Numbered from the stretch's first letter, positions 34,932-44,389 are shown. The stretch: 64,000 nucleotides of DNA from Microbacterium sp. Se63.02b (GCF_014171575.1 NZ_CP050453.1:868001-932000), one strand, 5' to 3'. Notes: generated by a model not told the origin, from the sequence alone. Made by a program: numbers and translations.

Positions 34932-36272
34932 ATGGCACGCACGGCGCACGCAGACGATTTCGCGCTCTCCCGAGTGACGCCCGAGGCTCGCAAGCCCTGG
35001 TTCGGAATCGCCGTTCAGCGATTCGGACAGGTCTCGGCCCTCTCGCAGTTCCTCCTCGGCGCGACCCTCGGTTACAGCATGACTTTCGGCGAGGCCGTCC
35101 TCGCCTTCCTGTTCGGCTCGCTCATCCTCGAGGTGATCATGTGCGTCGTCGGCTTCATCGGACAGCGCGAGGGCCTCAACACCGCCCTCCTGGCCCGATG
35201 GACCGGGTTCGGCGAGATCGGCGCCTCCCTGGTCGGCCTCGCGATCGGCATCAGCCTCATCGGATGGTTCGGCATCCAGTCCGCCATCTCCGCGCAGTCG
35301 CTCGACGCCCTGATGCCCGGTGCGCTGCCGGTCTGGGCGTGGAGCCTCATCTTCGGCCTCGCTGTCACCGCGATCGTGGCGTTCGGCTTCGTCGGCATGC
35401 AGTGGCTCGCGAACGTCACCGTCCCCCTGTTCCTGATCCTGGTGGGCTGGTCCGTGATCTCCGAGCTCACCCGGCACGACATCGGCGAGCTCCTCACCGG
35501 CCCGGCGCCGGGACCCACCATGAGCGTCTGGGCCGGAACCGGCATCGTCGCGGGTGGTCTCATCGTCGGCGCGATCATCACCGGCGACATGACCCGCTTC
35601 AACCGCTCGCGCGCCGACGTCATCAAGCAGACCGTCGTGGGTGTCTCGCTCGGCGAGTTCGTGATCGGCCTCGCCGGGGTGCTGCTCGCCCACGCGGCCG
35701 CCAGCGGTGACATCGTCGCGATCGTGACCTCCTCGGTCGGCTTCATCGGCCTGTTCATCGTGCTCACCGGCACGCTGAAGATCAACGACTGGAACCTGTA
35801 CTCCTCGACCCTGGGCCTGGTGAACTTCATCTCCACCGCCTTCGGCAAGAACCTGCACCGCGTCACCACGACGATCGTGCTGGGCGTGGTCGGCTCCGTG
35901 CTCGCCGCGGTCGGCATCCTCGGGCAGTTCACCGAGTTCCTGATCGTGCTGAGCGTCGCGTTCCCGCCCATCGCCGGCATCATGGTCGCCGAATACTACG
36001 TCGTGCGCCGCTGGCGGCCCGAGCTCGACGCCACCCGCGAAGCCGGCACCCTGCCCGCCACGGCACCCCGCATCGTCCCGGCGACCATCGTCGTATGGCT
36101 CGTCTCCGCACTGGTCGGGTACTTCGTGACCTGGGGCATCCCGTCGCTGCTCAGCCTCTTCCTCTCCATGGCGCTCTACATCGTCGCGGGCAAGCTCGGC
36201 TGGGTGCGCGGCGTCGGCGTCGCGACCACCCGGCAGGCGAACCAGGCCGACAGCGCCCCCGCTGTGGTCTGA
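34932..36272 (+). CDS. NCS1 family permease (cytosine/purine/allantoin-type)
   Basis: 446 residues with 12 predicted membrane segments. PWFGIAVQRFGQVSALSQFLLGATLGYSMTFGEAVLAFLFGSLIL is a CodB/NCS1 N-terminal core, with GWFGIQSAISAQSLD and ITGDMTRFNRSRADVI further on. CCGAAGGATCCTC precedes ATG 34932. First gene of an operon with a HyuA-like protein, three DUF917 proteins and a PucR regulator, so its substrate is probably the heterocycle processed by them, such as a hydantoin or related ring, not necessarily cytosine. Confidence 0.9.
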   Translation: MARTAHADDFALSRVTPEARKPWFGIAVQRFGQVSALSQFLLGATLGYSMTFGEAVLAFLFGSLILEVIMCVVGFIGQREGLNTALLARWTGFGEIGASLVGLAIGISLIGWFGIQSAISAQSLDALMPGALPVWAWSLIFGLAVTAIVAFGFVGMQWLANVTVPLFLILVGWSVISELTRHDIGELLTGPAPGPTMSVWAGTGIVAGGLIVGAIITGDMTRFNRSRADVIKQTVVGVSLGEFVIGLAGVLLAHAAASGDIVAIVTSSVGFIGLFIVLTGTLKINDWNLYSSTLGLVNFISTAFGKNLHRVTTTIVLGVVGSVLAAVGILGQFTEFLIVLSVAFPPIAGIMVAEYYVVRRWRPELDATREAGTLPATAPRIVPATIVVWLVSALVGYFVTWGIPSLLSLFLSMALYIVAGKLGWVRGVGVATTRQANQADSAPAVV

Positions 36273-36315
36273 GCAGACCGCCCGGAACAGAACCACCTCC
36301 ACGAAAGCGAGAATC

Positions 36316-37863
36316 ATGCACATCGGCATCGACGTCGGCGGCACCAACACCGACGCCGTCCTCATGGACGGCACGCGCACCCTGGCCGGGGTGAAGCACT
36401 CGACGACGCCCGACGTCACGAGCGGCATCGTCCAGGCGATCGAGGATCTGCGCGTCGGGCACTCCTTCGAGGGCGCCGACATCGATGCCGTCATGATCGG
36501 CACGACGCACTTCATCAACGCGCTCGTGCAGGCGAGTCGACTCGCCCCCGTGGCGGCTCTCCGGCTCGGGCTCCCCGCCACGCGGGCGCTGCCGCCGCTG
36601 ATCGACTGGCCCGAGGTGCTGGTCGAGGCCACGCAGGCGCGCAGCTACCTCGCGCACGGCGGCTACGAGTTCGACGGGCGTCCCATCTCGCCCCTCGACC
36701 CGGACGAGATCCGGGCGCACGCGGAGGACATGAAGGCGCACGGCATCCGCTCCGTCGCGATCTCCTCGGTCTTCAGCCCGGTCAACCACGACCTCGAGGT
36801 GCGGGCGGCCGAGATCGTCGCCGAGGTCCTGGGGGAGGACGCCGCGATCTCGCTCTCGCACGAGATCGGAAGGATCGGCCTGCTGGAGCGCGAGAACGCG
36901 ACCATCATCAACGCTGCGCTGCGTGAACTCGCCTCCGAGATCGTCGACGGGCTGACTTCGGCCGTCCGCGCCCAGGGCATCGAGGCGCCGATCTTCCTCA
37001 GCCAGAACGACGGCACGCTCATGGACGAGGAGTACGTGCGCCGCTACCCGGTCGCCACCTTCGCGTCGGGTCCGACGAACTCGATGCGCGGGGCCGCGGC
37101 CACGAGCGGCCTCGACGACTGCGCCGTGATCGATGTCGGCGGCACCACGGCCGACATCGGGCTGCTCATCAACGGCTTCCCGCGGGAGACGGCGAACGAG
37201 GTGAAGGTCGCGGGCATCCGCACCAACTTCCGGATGCCCGACGTGCTCTCGCTGGGCATCGGCGGAGGCAGCATCGTCGACGAGGAGACCGCAGAGGTCG
37301 GACCCGCATCGGTCGGGTACAAGCTCACGACCGAGGCCCTCGTCTTCGGCGGTTCGACTCTCACCGCGACCGACATCGCCGTCGCGGCCGGACGTGCGCA
37401 GGTGGGAGACCCGAGCAGGGTCGCCCACCTCGACCCCGCGTTCGTGGAGCGCGTGCTCGCCCGCATCGCGGAGCGTGTCTCTGAGGCCGTCGACCGCATG
37501 CGCACGTCGCCCGATCCGATCGCCGTGGTCGCGGTGGGTGGCGGCTCGATCCTCCTGCCGGACGAGCTGCCTCTCTTCGGCACGGTGCACCGCCCGGAGA
37601 ACTACGCGGTCGCGAACGCCATCGGCGCCTCGATCGCCCAGGTCGGCGGTGAGATCGACAAGGTGTACGCGATCGAACCAGGGCGCCGCGAGGAGACTCT
37701 CGCGGAAGTGCGCGGCGAGGCCGTCGACAAGGCCATCGCCGCGGGGGCCAAGCCGTCCACCGTGTCGATCATCGACTTCGACGAAGTGCCCATCCCGTAC
37801 CTGCCGGGCAATGCCACGCGCATCCGCGTCAAGGCGGTCGGCGACCTCGACATGGGGGCGTGA
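36316..37863 (+). CDS. hydantoinase/oxoprolinase (HyuA-like) family protein, short form
   Basis: 515 residues, shorter than full N-methylhydantoinase A (about 690). N-terminal actin-fold phosphate motif MHIGIDVGGTNTDAVLMDG; second phosphate motif CAVIDVGGTTADIGLLING; adenosine-side GVAVGGGSILL-like block as VVAVGGGSILLPDELP; IGGGSIVDEE. It lacks the extra C-terminal domain of ATP-dependent HyuA, and no hyuB partner is encoded. Stop at 37863 is one base from the next ATG (37865), so strongly coupled with DUF917. Likely ATP-dependent ring opening or activation. Confidence 0.85.
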   Translation: MHIGIDVGGTNTDAVLMDGTRTLAGVKHSTTPDVTSGIVQAIEDLRVGHSFEGADIDAVMIGTTHFINALVQASRLAPVAALRLGLPATRALPPLIDWPEVLVEATQARSYLAHGGYEFDGRPISPLDPDEIRAHAEDMKAHGIRSVAISSVFSPVNHDLEVRAAEIVAEVLGEDAAISLSHEIGRIGLLERENATIINAALRELASEIVDGLTSAVRAQGIEAPIFLSQNDGTLMDEEYVRRYPVATFASGPTNSMRGAAATSGLDDCAVIDVGGTTADIGLLINGFPRETANEVKVAGIRTNFRMPDVLSLGIGGGSIVDEETAEVGPASVGYKLTTEALVFGGSTLTATDIAVAAGRAQVGDPSRVAHLDPAFVERVLARIAERVSEAVDRMRTSPDPIAVVAVGGGSILLPDELPLFGTVHRPENYAVANAIGASIAQVGGEIDKVYAIEPGRREETLAEVRGEAVDKAIAAGAKPSTVSIIDFDEVPIPYLPGNATRIRVKAVGDLDMGA

Positions 37864-37864
37864 C

Positions 37865-38965
37865 ATGAGCTGGACCATCACCCCCGCCCACATCGACGGA
37901 CTCGCCCGCGGCGCCGCAGTGCTCGGCACCGGCGGCGGCGGCGACCCCTACATCGGCGCGCTCCTCGCCCGTCAGGCCCTGTCCGCCGGCGACGTCACCG
38001 TCGTGGCCCTCGACGAGGTACCGGACGACGCCCTCGTGCTGTTCGTCGCGATGATGGGCGCACCGACCGTCATGGTCGAGAAGCTGCCGAGCCTGGCCGA
38101 GGTCATCGAACCGGTCAAGGCGTTGGGCATCCACCTCGGCCGCCCCGTGACGCACATCGCCTGCGCCGAGGTCGGCGGCGTCAACTCCACCATTCCCATC
38201 GCCGCCGCGGCCGCGCTCGGACTCCCGCTCGTGGATGCGGACGGCATGGGCCGCGCGTTCCCCGAACTGCAGATGGTGCTGCCGACCCTGTACGGCGTGA
38301 CCGCATCGCCCCTCGCGTTCAGCGACGAGAAGGGCAACACCGGCGTGCTGCAGACCGCCGACAACTCCTGGACGGAGCGCATCGCCCGGGTGGCCTGCGT
38401 CGAGATGGGCTGCTCCGTGATGATCTCCGGCTTCTCGATGACCGGTGCCGCTGCTCGTGAGTCGCTCGTCGCGGGGTCGCTGTCGCGCTGCATCGAGATC
38501 GGTCAGCGGATCGCCATCGCCCGCGACGAGAAGACCGACCCCGTCTCCGCCGTGGTCGAGCTGTTGGGCGGCCGGGAGCTGTTCGGCGGCAAGGTCGCCG
38601 ACGTGAACCGGGCCACCACGACCGGCTTCGCCCGTGGTCGTGCGCGCATCGACGGGGACGGCGGCGCATCGCTGACCCTGCGGTTCCAGAACGAGCATCT
38701 CGTCGCCGAAGCCGACGGGGAGGTGCTCGCGACGACTCCCGACCTCATCATGGTGCTCGACGGCGAGTCGGGCGAGCCCGTCACCACGGAGGGGCTGCGG
38801 TACGGACAGCGGGTGCGCGTGATCGCGGCTCCGGCCGATGAGCGCTGGCACTCCGATGCGGCCCTCGCGATGGTCGGCCCCGGCTACTTCGGCTACGACA
38901 TCCCGGCGCACCGGTTCGACGGCAGCGTCTCGGCCGGGAGCGCCGTGGAAGGGGCGGCGGCATGA
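37865..38965 (+). CDS. DUF917 (S-Me-THD family) protein, copy 1
   Basis: 366 residues. Family blocks: ARGAAVLGTGGGGDPYIGALLA (near residue 15), VAMMGAPTVMVEKLP, ACAEVGGVNSTIPIAAAAALGLPLVDADGMGRAFPELQM, LRFQNEHLVA and TTEGLRYGQRVRVIA. The family was long uncharacterised; to my knowledge its Pfam name now reflects S-methyl-thiohydantoin desulfurase activity in at least one member. Adjacent genes encode a HyuA-like protein and a second, clearly related but diverged DUF917, suggesting a heteromeric or sequential activity. ATGA overlap with copy 2. Confidence 0.85.
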   Translation: MSWTITPAHIDGLARGAAVLGTGGGGDPYIGALLARQALSAGDVTVVALDEVPDDALVLFVAMMGAPTVMVEKLPSLAEVIEPVKALGIHLGRPVTHIACAEVGGVNSTIPIAAAAALGLPLVDADGMGRAFPELQMVLPTLYGVTASPLAFSDEKGNTGVLQTADNSWTERIARVACVEMGCSVMISGFSMTGAAARESLVAGSLSRCIEIGQRIAIARDEKTDPVSAVVELLGGRELFGGKVADVNRATTTGFARGRARIDGDGGASLTLRFQNEHLVAEADGEVLATTPDLIMVLDGESGEPVTTEGLRYGQRVRVIAAPADERWHSDAALAMVGPGYFGYDIPAHRFDGSVSAGSAVEGAAA

Positions 38966-40065
38966 GCTGGCAGCTCACCGCCGCCGATCTGCCCGACCTC
39001 GCGCGCGGCGCGACGCTGCTCGGCACCGGCGGGGGAGGAGACCCCTATATCGGCAAGATGCTCGTCGAGCGCGTGCTGGGTGACGGCAGCATCACGATCC
39101 TCGACCCGGATGACCTCGCAGACGACCTGTTCGTGATCCCCACGGCGCAGATGGGCGCGCCGACCGTGATGGTCGAGAAGATCCCTGCCGGTACGGAGCC
39201 CACCCTCGCCCTGCGCACGCTCGAGGAGCACCTCGGGCGGAAGGCGGATGCCACCATGCCCATCGAGTGCGGGGGGATCAACTCGATGATCCCCCTGATC
39301 GTGGCGGCGGAGACCGGACTGCCCGTCGTCGACGCCGATGGCATGGGGCGCGCCTTCCCCGAGCTCTCCATGGAGACCTTCGCCGTCTACGGTGTGCACG
39401 GCTCGCCGCTGGCGCTCGCCGGGGAGCGCGGAGAGCAGGTCGTGATCGACACCGGCGACGACGACCGGCAGATGGAATGGCTCGCCCGAGGCATCACGAT
39501 CCGGCTCGGCGGCGTCGGCCACATCGCCGAGTATGCGATGAGCGGAGCGGATGTCCGTCGCACCGCCGTGCCGCGCACCATCTCGATGGCGCTGGCTCTC
39601 GGCCGGGCCATCCGGCTCGCGCGTGAGGGGCACCGCTCACCCTTCGACGCGATCGCCGAGACCCTGTCCACCACGCTCTACCCGCACCTTCGAGAGCTCT
39701 GCGTCGGCAAGGTCGTCGATGTGGAGCGCCGCACGACGGAGGGCTTCGCGAAGGGCAGGGCGGTCATCGCCCCGCTGGGCGCCGAGGAGGGCGCCGTGTT
39801 CGAGATCGCCTTCCAGAACGAGAACCTGATCGCGCGTCGATCCGGTGCGCTCGTCGCGATCGTGCCGGATCTGATCTGCGTGGTCGACCACGAGAAGGCC
39901 GAGCCGATCACCACGGAAGGACTGCGCTACGGACAACGGGTGCGGGTGCTCGGCATCTCCACGCCGGACATGATGCGCACGCCCGAGGCGCTCGCCGCGT
40001 TCGGTCCGTCGGCGTTCGGCCTCACGGAGGAGTTCGCCCCCGTCGAAGAGCTGGCCGCGCCATAG
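38962..40065 (+). CDS. DUF917 (S-Me-THD family) protein, copy 2
   Basis: 367 residues. Same blocks as copy 1: ARGATLLGTGGGGDPYIGKML, TAQMGAPTVMVEKIP, IECGGINSMIPLIVAAETGLPVVDADGMGRAFPELSM, IAFQNENLIARRSG, TTEGLRYGQRVRVLG. Differences from copy 1 across the middle third indicate separate functions rather than recent duplication. Overlaps copy 1 by four bases and is followed after ten bases by the third, more divergent copy. Pairs of DUF917 next to hydantoinase genes are common, which points to an obligate pair. Confidence 0.85.
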   Translation: MSWQLTAADLPDLARGATLLGTGGGGDPYIGKMLVERVLGDGSITILDPDDLADDLFVIPTAQMGAPTVMVEKIPAGTEPTLALRTLEEHLGRKADATMPIECGGINSMIPLIVAAETGLPVVDADGMGRAFPELSMETFAVYGVHGSPLALAGERGEQVVIDTGDDDRQMEWLARGITIRLGGVGHIAEYAMSGADVRRTAVPRTISMALALGRAIRLAREGHRSPFDAIAETLSTTLYPHLRELCVGKVVDVERRTTEGFAKGRAVIAPLGAEEGAVFEIAFQNENLIARRSGALVAIVPDLICVVDHEKAEPITTEGLRYGQRVRVLGISTPDMMRTPEALAAFGPSAFGLTEEFAPVEELAAP

Positions 40066-40068
40066 GCT
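40063..40068 (+). promoter_or_regulatory. -10-like element at the start of DUF917 copy 3
   Basis: TAGGCT, whose TAG is also the stop codon of copy 2, lies seven bases before ATG 40076. The layout matches leaderless starts elsewhere in this window and may allow copy 3 and pucR to be expressed separately. Confidence 0.4.
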
Positions 40069-40075
40069 GGTCTCC

Positions 40076-41102
40076 ATGAAGCTGGCGCGCGACGACCTCG
40101 GGGCCCTCGCGCGCGGCTACGCGCTCCTCGGATCGGGCGGCGGGGTCGACCACCATGCTCGAACTGATGCTCGGCGCGTCCGACGAGTGGCCGATCGAGG
40201 TCGCCGACGCGTCCTCGCTCGACCCCTCGACGCCGTGTCTGGGCGTCGCCTTCGTCGGGTCCACCATGCTGCTGGGTGAACGGATGCCGGGAGCGGCGCC
40301 ATTCGCCTCGCTTCTGGCAGCGGTCGAGCGGTGGCTGGGACACCCGGTGCCCGTGGTGTGCTCGCTGGAGGGCGGGGGGATGAACGGGCTCTCGCCGCTC
40401 ACACTCGCCGGTACGCACACTGTCGTCGACGCGGACTGCACCGGCCGTGCCGTGCCCGGCCTCGACCAGATGTCGTTGTTCGTGGATCGTGTGCCGGGCC
40501 TCGTGTTCGCGTGCGAGACAGGTGCCGACGGGGTCGCGCTCGTGGAGGCCACCAGAGCGATCGACGCCGAACGCGTCGTGCGCTCCGCGATCGTGCAGGC
40601 CGGCGGGGTGGGCGGCGCCGTCCTCGCCGGGTTCACGGTCGGCGACCTCCACGAGCACGCCATGGAGGGCCATCTCGCGAGGGCGTTGCGGCTCGGTCGG
40701 TCGTTCCAGGCCGCGGCGACGGCTCCACTGTCCGGCCTGGCCGAGAAGCTCGGCGGGGAACTCCTCGCGGAGGGGCGGATCGTCTCGATCACGACGTCTC
40801 CCGCAGACCCGCATGTGAACGCGGTGGAGATCGCCGGGCGCAGCGGTGCGGTCCATCGGGTCATCACGCGGTCGGAGACGCTGGCGGTGCTGAGCGACGG
40901 CCTGCTCGTGGCGTCGGCACCGACCATCATCGTCGTCGTCGACGCCGTGTCACGGGAGATCCTGGAGGTCACGGATCTGGGTCTCGCGCGCCACGTCGCC
41001 GTCCTCGGACTGCCCGCCCCCGAGTGGTGGAACGCCAGAGCCGACCGCCTCGCCCGTGTGGTGCCCTCCGCGTACGGGCTCGAGGATCTGGACGTCGCAT
41101 GA
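40076..41102 (+). CDS. divergent DUF917-like protein, copy 3 (frameshifted)
   Basis: About 341 residues after removing one G from GGGG 40142-40145, which joins ARGYALLGSGGG to STTMLELMLG. It keeps the family outline (GSGGG, VVDADCTGRAVPGLDQM, IVVVDAVSREILEV, ARHVAVLGL) but lacks DPYIG, MGAPTVMVEK and the QNE block seen in copies 1 and 2. SLEGGGMNGLSPLTLA replaces the E-GG-NS motif. It may be a regulatory or structural partner, or act on a different substrate. Overlaps pucR by four bases (ATGA). Confidence 0.75.
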
Positions 41103-42610
41103 ACGAGAGCCTGCCCCTGAGTGCGCTGCTGGCCGAGGGCGAGAACGGCGGAGTGCGTCATGTCGCCGGGCCGTCGATGAGCTGGGACGCGGTCTCGGTG
41201 GAGGCGACGGAGGCGGATCTGCCCGACGACGGCGACGGCCGCCTCGCGATCCTCACCGGCAGCGCGCCGTCGACGACGTGGCAGCAGGACGCGATGCTGC
41301 GCCGCGTGCGGGATCGCGGCTACACGGGGCTCGCTCTGCCCGGGGCGGCGGGGATCGACGCGGGTTCGTTCCGGCTCGCCGACCGCATCGGACTCTGCCT
41401 CCTCGACGTCGCGCGCCCCGTTCAGCTGGCGAGGGCCTGCTGGATGCTCATCGAGGCACGCGATGCGCTGACACTCAACCGGGTGCGGAAGATCGCACAG
41501 TCCTTCGAGTACGCCGCCGACGACCTCGGCGACCTCTTGGGGCACCTCGCCGCGAACCTGGGCATCGGCGTGGCTCTCATCGACGCCGCGGGAGTGCTGC
41601 GGGAGGCGGGGGCGCATCTGGACACCGCGCTGCACGCCGCGATCCGCTTCGACTCCTGGATCGATGGCGCCAGAGCCGGCGAATCCGCGGCAGCCTCCGT
41701 GCGCGTCGACAGCCCGGGGCGCACCGGACTGCGGCTGGTGCTGTTCGGACGAGGACTCGGCGAGTCGCAGCTGCAGTCCCTCTCGGTCGCCGCCGAGGTC
41801 GCGATGCCGGCGGTCGCCGCACGGATCCTGATCGACGAGATCGCTGCGGTCAACGATGTCGCCGCGTCGTCGGGCCTGCTCAGGGACTTCGTCGATCTGC
41901 GCGGAGCCGCCGACGCCGACGTCGAACGACGCATGGTGGAGCGGGGCTGGCGCACCGACGGTCACCACATCGGGTTCCGGATGGTGGCGCGCGGACGGGT
42001 CGATCCGTTCTCGCTCCTGCGGTCGATCAGCGCGGGTCTGAGTGCGATCGATGCCGAAGCGCACGCCACCACGGCGGGGCGCGGCATCAGCGGCTGGCTG
42101 TCGTTCCCGGAGGCCCCGGGGCCCGACCGGGTCGAACGCTCGGTGGCCGCTCTGCGCGAGCTGCACCTCAGCGCGTTGCGCGACTTCGCCGTCGCGACCG
42201 GCGTCGGCTCGCTGCAGAGCGGCTCGGAGGGTCTGGCGGGCACGCTCGACGAGGCAGGCGACGCCGCACGGATCGCCGCCGCGAGGTCGGCCACCGGATG
42301 GTTCGTGCGAGTCGACAGCCTCGGGCTCGAACAGCTCCTGCTCGCCTGGACGGGGAACGACACCTTCGTCCCGGCGGCGCAATCCCTCCTCGCGCCCCTG
42401 CGGGAGGGCGGAGGCGAACTGCTCACGACGCTCTCGTCCTACCTCGACCACGAATCGGGCATCGCCGCGACCGCGGCCGCGCTCGGCCTGCACCGCAACA
42501 CCGTGGCCGTGCGGATCCGCCGCGTGCAGGAGCTGCTCGGCATCGACATGAGCGATCCGGAGGCGCGGCTCGCGCTGCACCTGGCGTGCCGGGCCGTGCT
42601 GCCCGGCTGA
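41099..42610 (+). CDS. PucR family transcriptional regulator
   Basis: 503 residues. An N-terminal PucR-type domain (about 1-120, LPLSALLAEGENGG and onward) is followed by a central GAF-like/GGDEF-like region (LLGHLAANLGIGVALIDAAGVL). The C-terminal HTH_30 is YLDHESGIAATAAALGLHRNTVAVRIRRVQELLGID. PucR proteins regulate purine, allantoin, hydantoin and related catabolism according to ligand. As the last gene of the operon it should control its own cluster, probably through the GTGC-N5-GCAC sites near 34820-34862. Confidence 0.9.
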   Translation: MNESLPLSALLAEGENGGVRHVAGPSMSWDAVSVEATEADLPDDGDGRLAILTGSAPSTTWQQDAMLRRVRDRGYTGLALPGAAGIDAGSFRLADRIGLCLLDVARPVQLARACWMLIEARDALTLNRVRKIAQSFEYAADDLGDLLGHLAANLGIGVALIDAAGVLREAGAHLDTALHAAIRFDSWIDGARAGESAAASVRVDSPGRTGLRLVLFGRGLGESQLQSLSVAAEVAMPAVAARILIDEIAAVNDVAASSGLLRDFVDLRGAADADVERRMVERGWRTDGHHIGFRMVARGRVDPFSLLRSISAGLSAIDAEAHATTAGRGISGWLSFPEAPGPDRVERSVAALRELHLSALRDFAVATGVGSLQSGSEGLAGTLDEAGDAARIAAARSATGWFVRVDSLGLEQLLLAWTGNDTFVPAAQSLLAPLREGGGELLTTLSSYLDHESGIAATAAALGLHRNTVAVRIRRVQELLGIDMSDPEARLALHLACRAVLPG

Positions 42611-42614
42611 GCGG

Positions 42615-43025
42615 TCACTCCGGGTCGCCGTGCAGCATCCAGGCGATGCCGAAACGGTCGACGAGCATCCCGAACGTGCCACCCCACGGCGGGGTGTCCA
42701 GCGGCATCGTGATCGTGGCACCCTCCGACAGGCGATCCCAGACCTCCTGGGTGCGCGCCTGCGTGTTCCCGCTCAGCGACACCGAGATCCCCTGGGGCTT
42801 CTCGTACGTCATGCCATCGGGGGTGTCGGACGCCATCAGCACGAGGCCGTCCGGCGTGTTCAGCTGCGCGTGCATGATGAGCTCGTTCTGACTCGGGTCC
42901 TGCACCATGTCGGGGAAGTCCCCGAACACGCTGAGGTCGAGGTCGCCGCCCAGCACGCTCTGGTAGAACTCCATCGCCTGGCGGGCTTCCGTGCGGAACG
43001 AGAGGTACGGGTTGAGAGCGGGCAT
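42615..43025 (-). CDS. VOC family protein, PhnB-like
   Basis: 136 residues from ATG 43025 (MPALNPYLSFRTEARQAMEFYQSVLGG); GGAGATC lies upstream. The fold is a glyoxalase/bleomycin-resistance-like double beta-alpha-beta-beta-beta unit with FYQSVLGGDLDLSVFGDFPDM and the ending GGTFGMLVDRFGIAWMLHGD typical of PhnB/3-demethylubiquinone-like proteins. Function of this subfamily is not established. Convergent with pucR with four bases between stops. Confidence 0.88.
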   Translation of the reverse strand: MPALNPYLSFRTEARQAMEFYQSVLGGDLDLSVFGDFPDMVQDPSQNELIMHAQLNTPDGLVLMASDTPDGMTYEKPQGISVSLSGNTQARTQEVWDRLSEGATITMPLDTPPWGGTFGMLVDRFGIAWMLHGDPE

Positions 43026-43119
43026 GAGGATCTCCAAGTCGAACGGAAGGTGTCACGGCCGGCACCGTTGACGCTCAGTCTGCGCCGCGTTCGGCCGCCT
43101 CGCAAGGGGGCCCGTCCCG

Positions 43120-43386
43120 TCACTCCGGGAGGGCGCGCACGGCCGCGGTGAGCACCTGCGGCACCGTCGGAACGCCCTCGGCGCGGAAGACCTCCGTGCC
43201 GGATGCGTCGCGGATGATCACGGTGGGCGTGAAGCGGATGTCGAGCTCCTCCGCGAGATCGGGCTCGTGCGCGATGTCGATCTCCGAGACCACCGCATCC
43301 GGGAGGTAGCGCGCCGCGTCGCCGAGCACGGCTCTCGTCCGCGCACAGGCGCCGCAGAACGAGGAGGACACGAGTGTCAGCTCCAT
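43120..43386 (-). CDS. thioredoxin-like protein, CxxC
   Basis: 88 residues from ATG 43386 (MELTLVSSSFCGACARTRAVL). CGAC at residues 11-14 is the redox pair and IRFTPTVIIRDASG contains the cis-proline of the thioredoxin fold. The size is nearer to glutaredoxin/small thioredoxins. GAGGAGACC upstream of the start is the likely ribosome binding site. It may reduce disulfides for the nearby oxidoreductases, but there is no specific partner. Confidence 0.85.
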   Translation of the reverse strand: MELTLVSSSFCGACARTRAVLGDAARYLPDAVVSEIDIAHEPDLAEELDIRFTPTVIIRDASGTEVFRAEGVPTVPQVLTAAVRALPE

Positions 43387-43543
43387 GCGGTCTCCTCCCG
43401 GCTCACGCGATCTGCCCTTTCGGGTGCAACCGCCGATCGGTGCCACCTGTTCCCGCCGCCGGCACCCCGCTCCGGTCGTCTTCGGCACGGCGCGAGGCTA
43501 TCCCGTCCCCGCGGACGCTCTGCCGTCGCCGCGGTCGGGCGAC

Positions 43544-44283
43544 TCACTGTGCGGCGAGCCACTCCTCGAAGGTCTGCCGACCGAGGTCCGCGTCCCGGCC
43601 GGGGAGCGCCTTCCCCGATCGCATGCCCGACATCTGGGGTCCCGGCACGCTGACGGCCGGGACCCAGCCCTGGTATCCGGTGTGGCGTGCGAAGGCGCGC
43701 ACCATGTCGGCGAGCTGCTCCTCGCGCGGTCCGGCGAGGTCGCGCACCCGTCCCTGCGCATCGCCGGCAGCGAGTTGTGCCAAGCGTTCTCCGACCTCGC
43801 CGGCGGCCACGGGCTGCGTGCGCGCTCGGGGTGCGATGTGCAGGGGCCGAGCTTCGCGCGCGCGAACATCTGCGCCGCGAACTCGTGGAACTGCGTCGCC
43901 CGCAGGATCGTCCACGGCACCGTCGCCGCCTGCACGAGCTTCTCCTGGGCGAGCTTGCCCGCGTAGTAGTCGTACGGGATCCGATCGATGCCGACGATCG
44001 ACAGCAGCACGACGTGCCCGACACCCGCCTCCGCCGCCGTGGTGATCAGATTGCCCGTCGCGGCGGTGAAGAACTCGATGGCGGTGCTCGCCTTCAGCGT
44101 CTCGATGCTCGCGACGTCGATCACCGCGTCCGTGCCCTCCAGCGCCGCCGCGAGACCGCGGCCGGTCACCAGGTCGACGCCGTGCGAGCGGCTGAGCACG
44201 ACCGGGTCGTGGCCATCTGCGCGCACGGCCTCGACCGTGCGGCGTCCGACGACCCCGGTTCCTCCTGCGACGGCGATCCTCAT
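43544..44283 (-). CDS. NAD(P)-binding NmrA/SDR-a5-like protein (frameshifted)
   Basis: About 246 residues. MRIAVAGGTGVVGRRTVEAVRADGHDPVVLSRS is the Rossmann motif of atypical SDRs; IDVASIETLKASTAIEFF and VLLSIVGIDRIPYDYYAGKLAQEKLVQA (Y..K) give the SDR core. One C is missing in the run opposite 43843-43846; repair links AKLGP to LHIAPRARTQPVAAGEVGER and the end RQTFEEWLAAQ. AAGGAG seven bases before ATG 44283 decides the start. Probably a quinone or NADPH-sensing reductase; substrate unknown. Confidence 0.85.
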
Positions 44284-44383
44284 GTGCATGCTCCTTCGTC
44301 CCGACACATCCTCCTCCTTCTTCGTGCGCGCGGACGGGCGACGTGACGGAGCGGCCTCTCTCCTGCAGACGCCCCGCCCTCGC

Positions 44384-44389
44384 TACGAT
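44384..44389 (+). promoter_or_regulatory. -10-like element before the M20 peptidase
   Basis: TACGAT, seven bases before GTG 44397. Supports GTG 44397 as a leaderless start over the overlapping ATG at 44388. Confidence 0.4.

Noticed and set aside
37865..40065. Tandem DUF917 genes as an assembly duplication
   Set aside because: The copies are clearly diverged along their whole length and share only family motifs.
40022..42721. 899-residue open frame on the minus strand opposite DUF917 copy 3 and pucR
   Set aside because: Shadow of the real genes; no recognisable motif and low-complexity composition.
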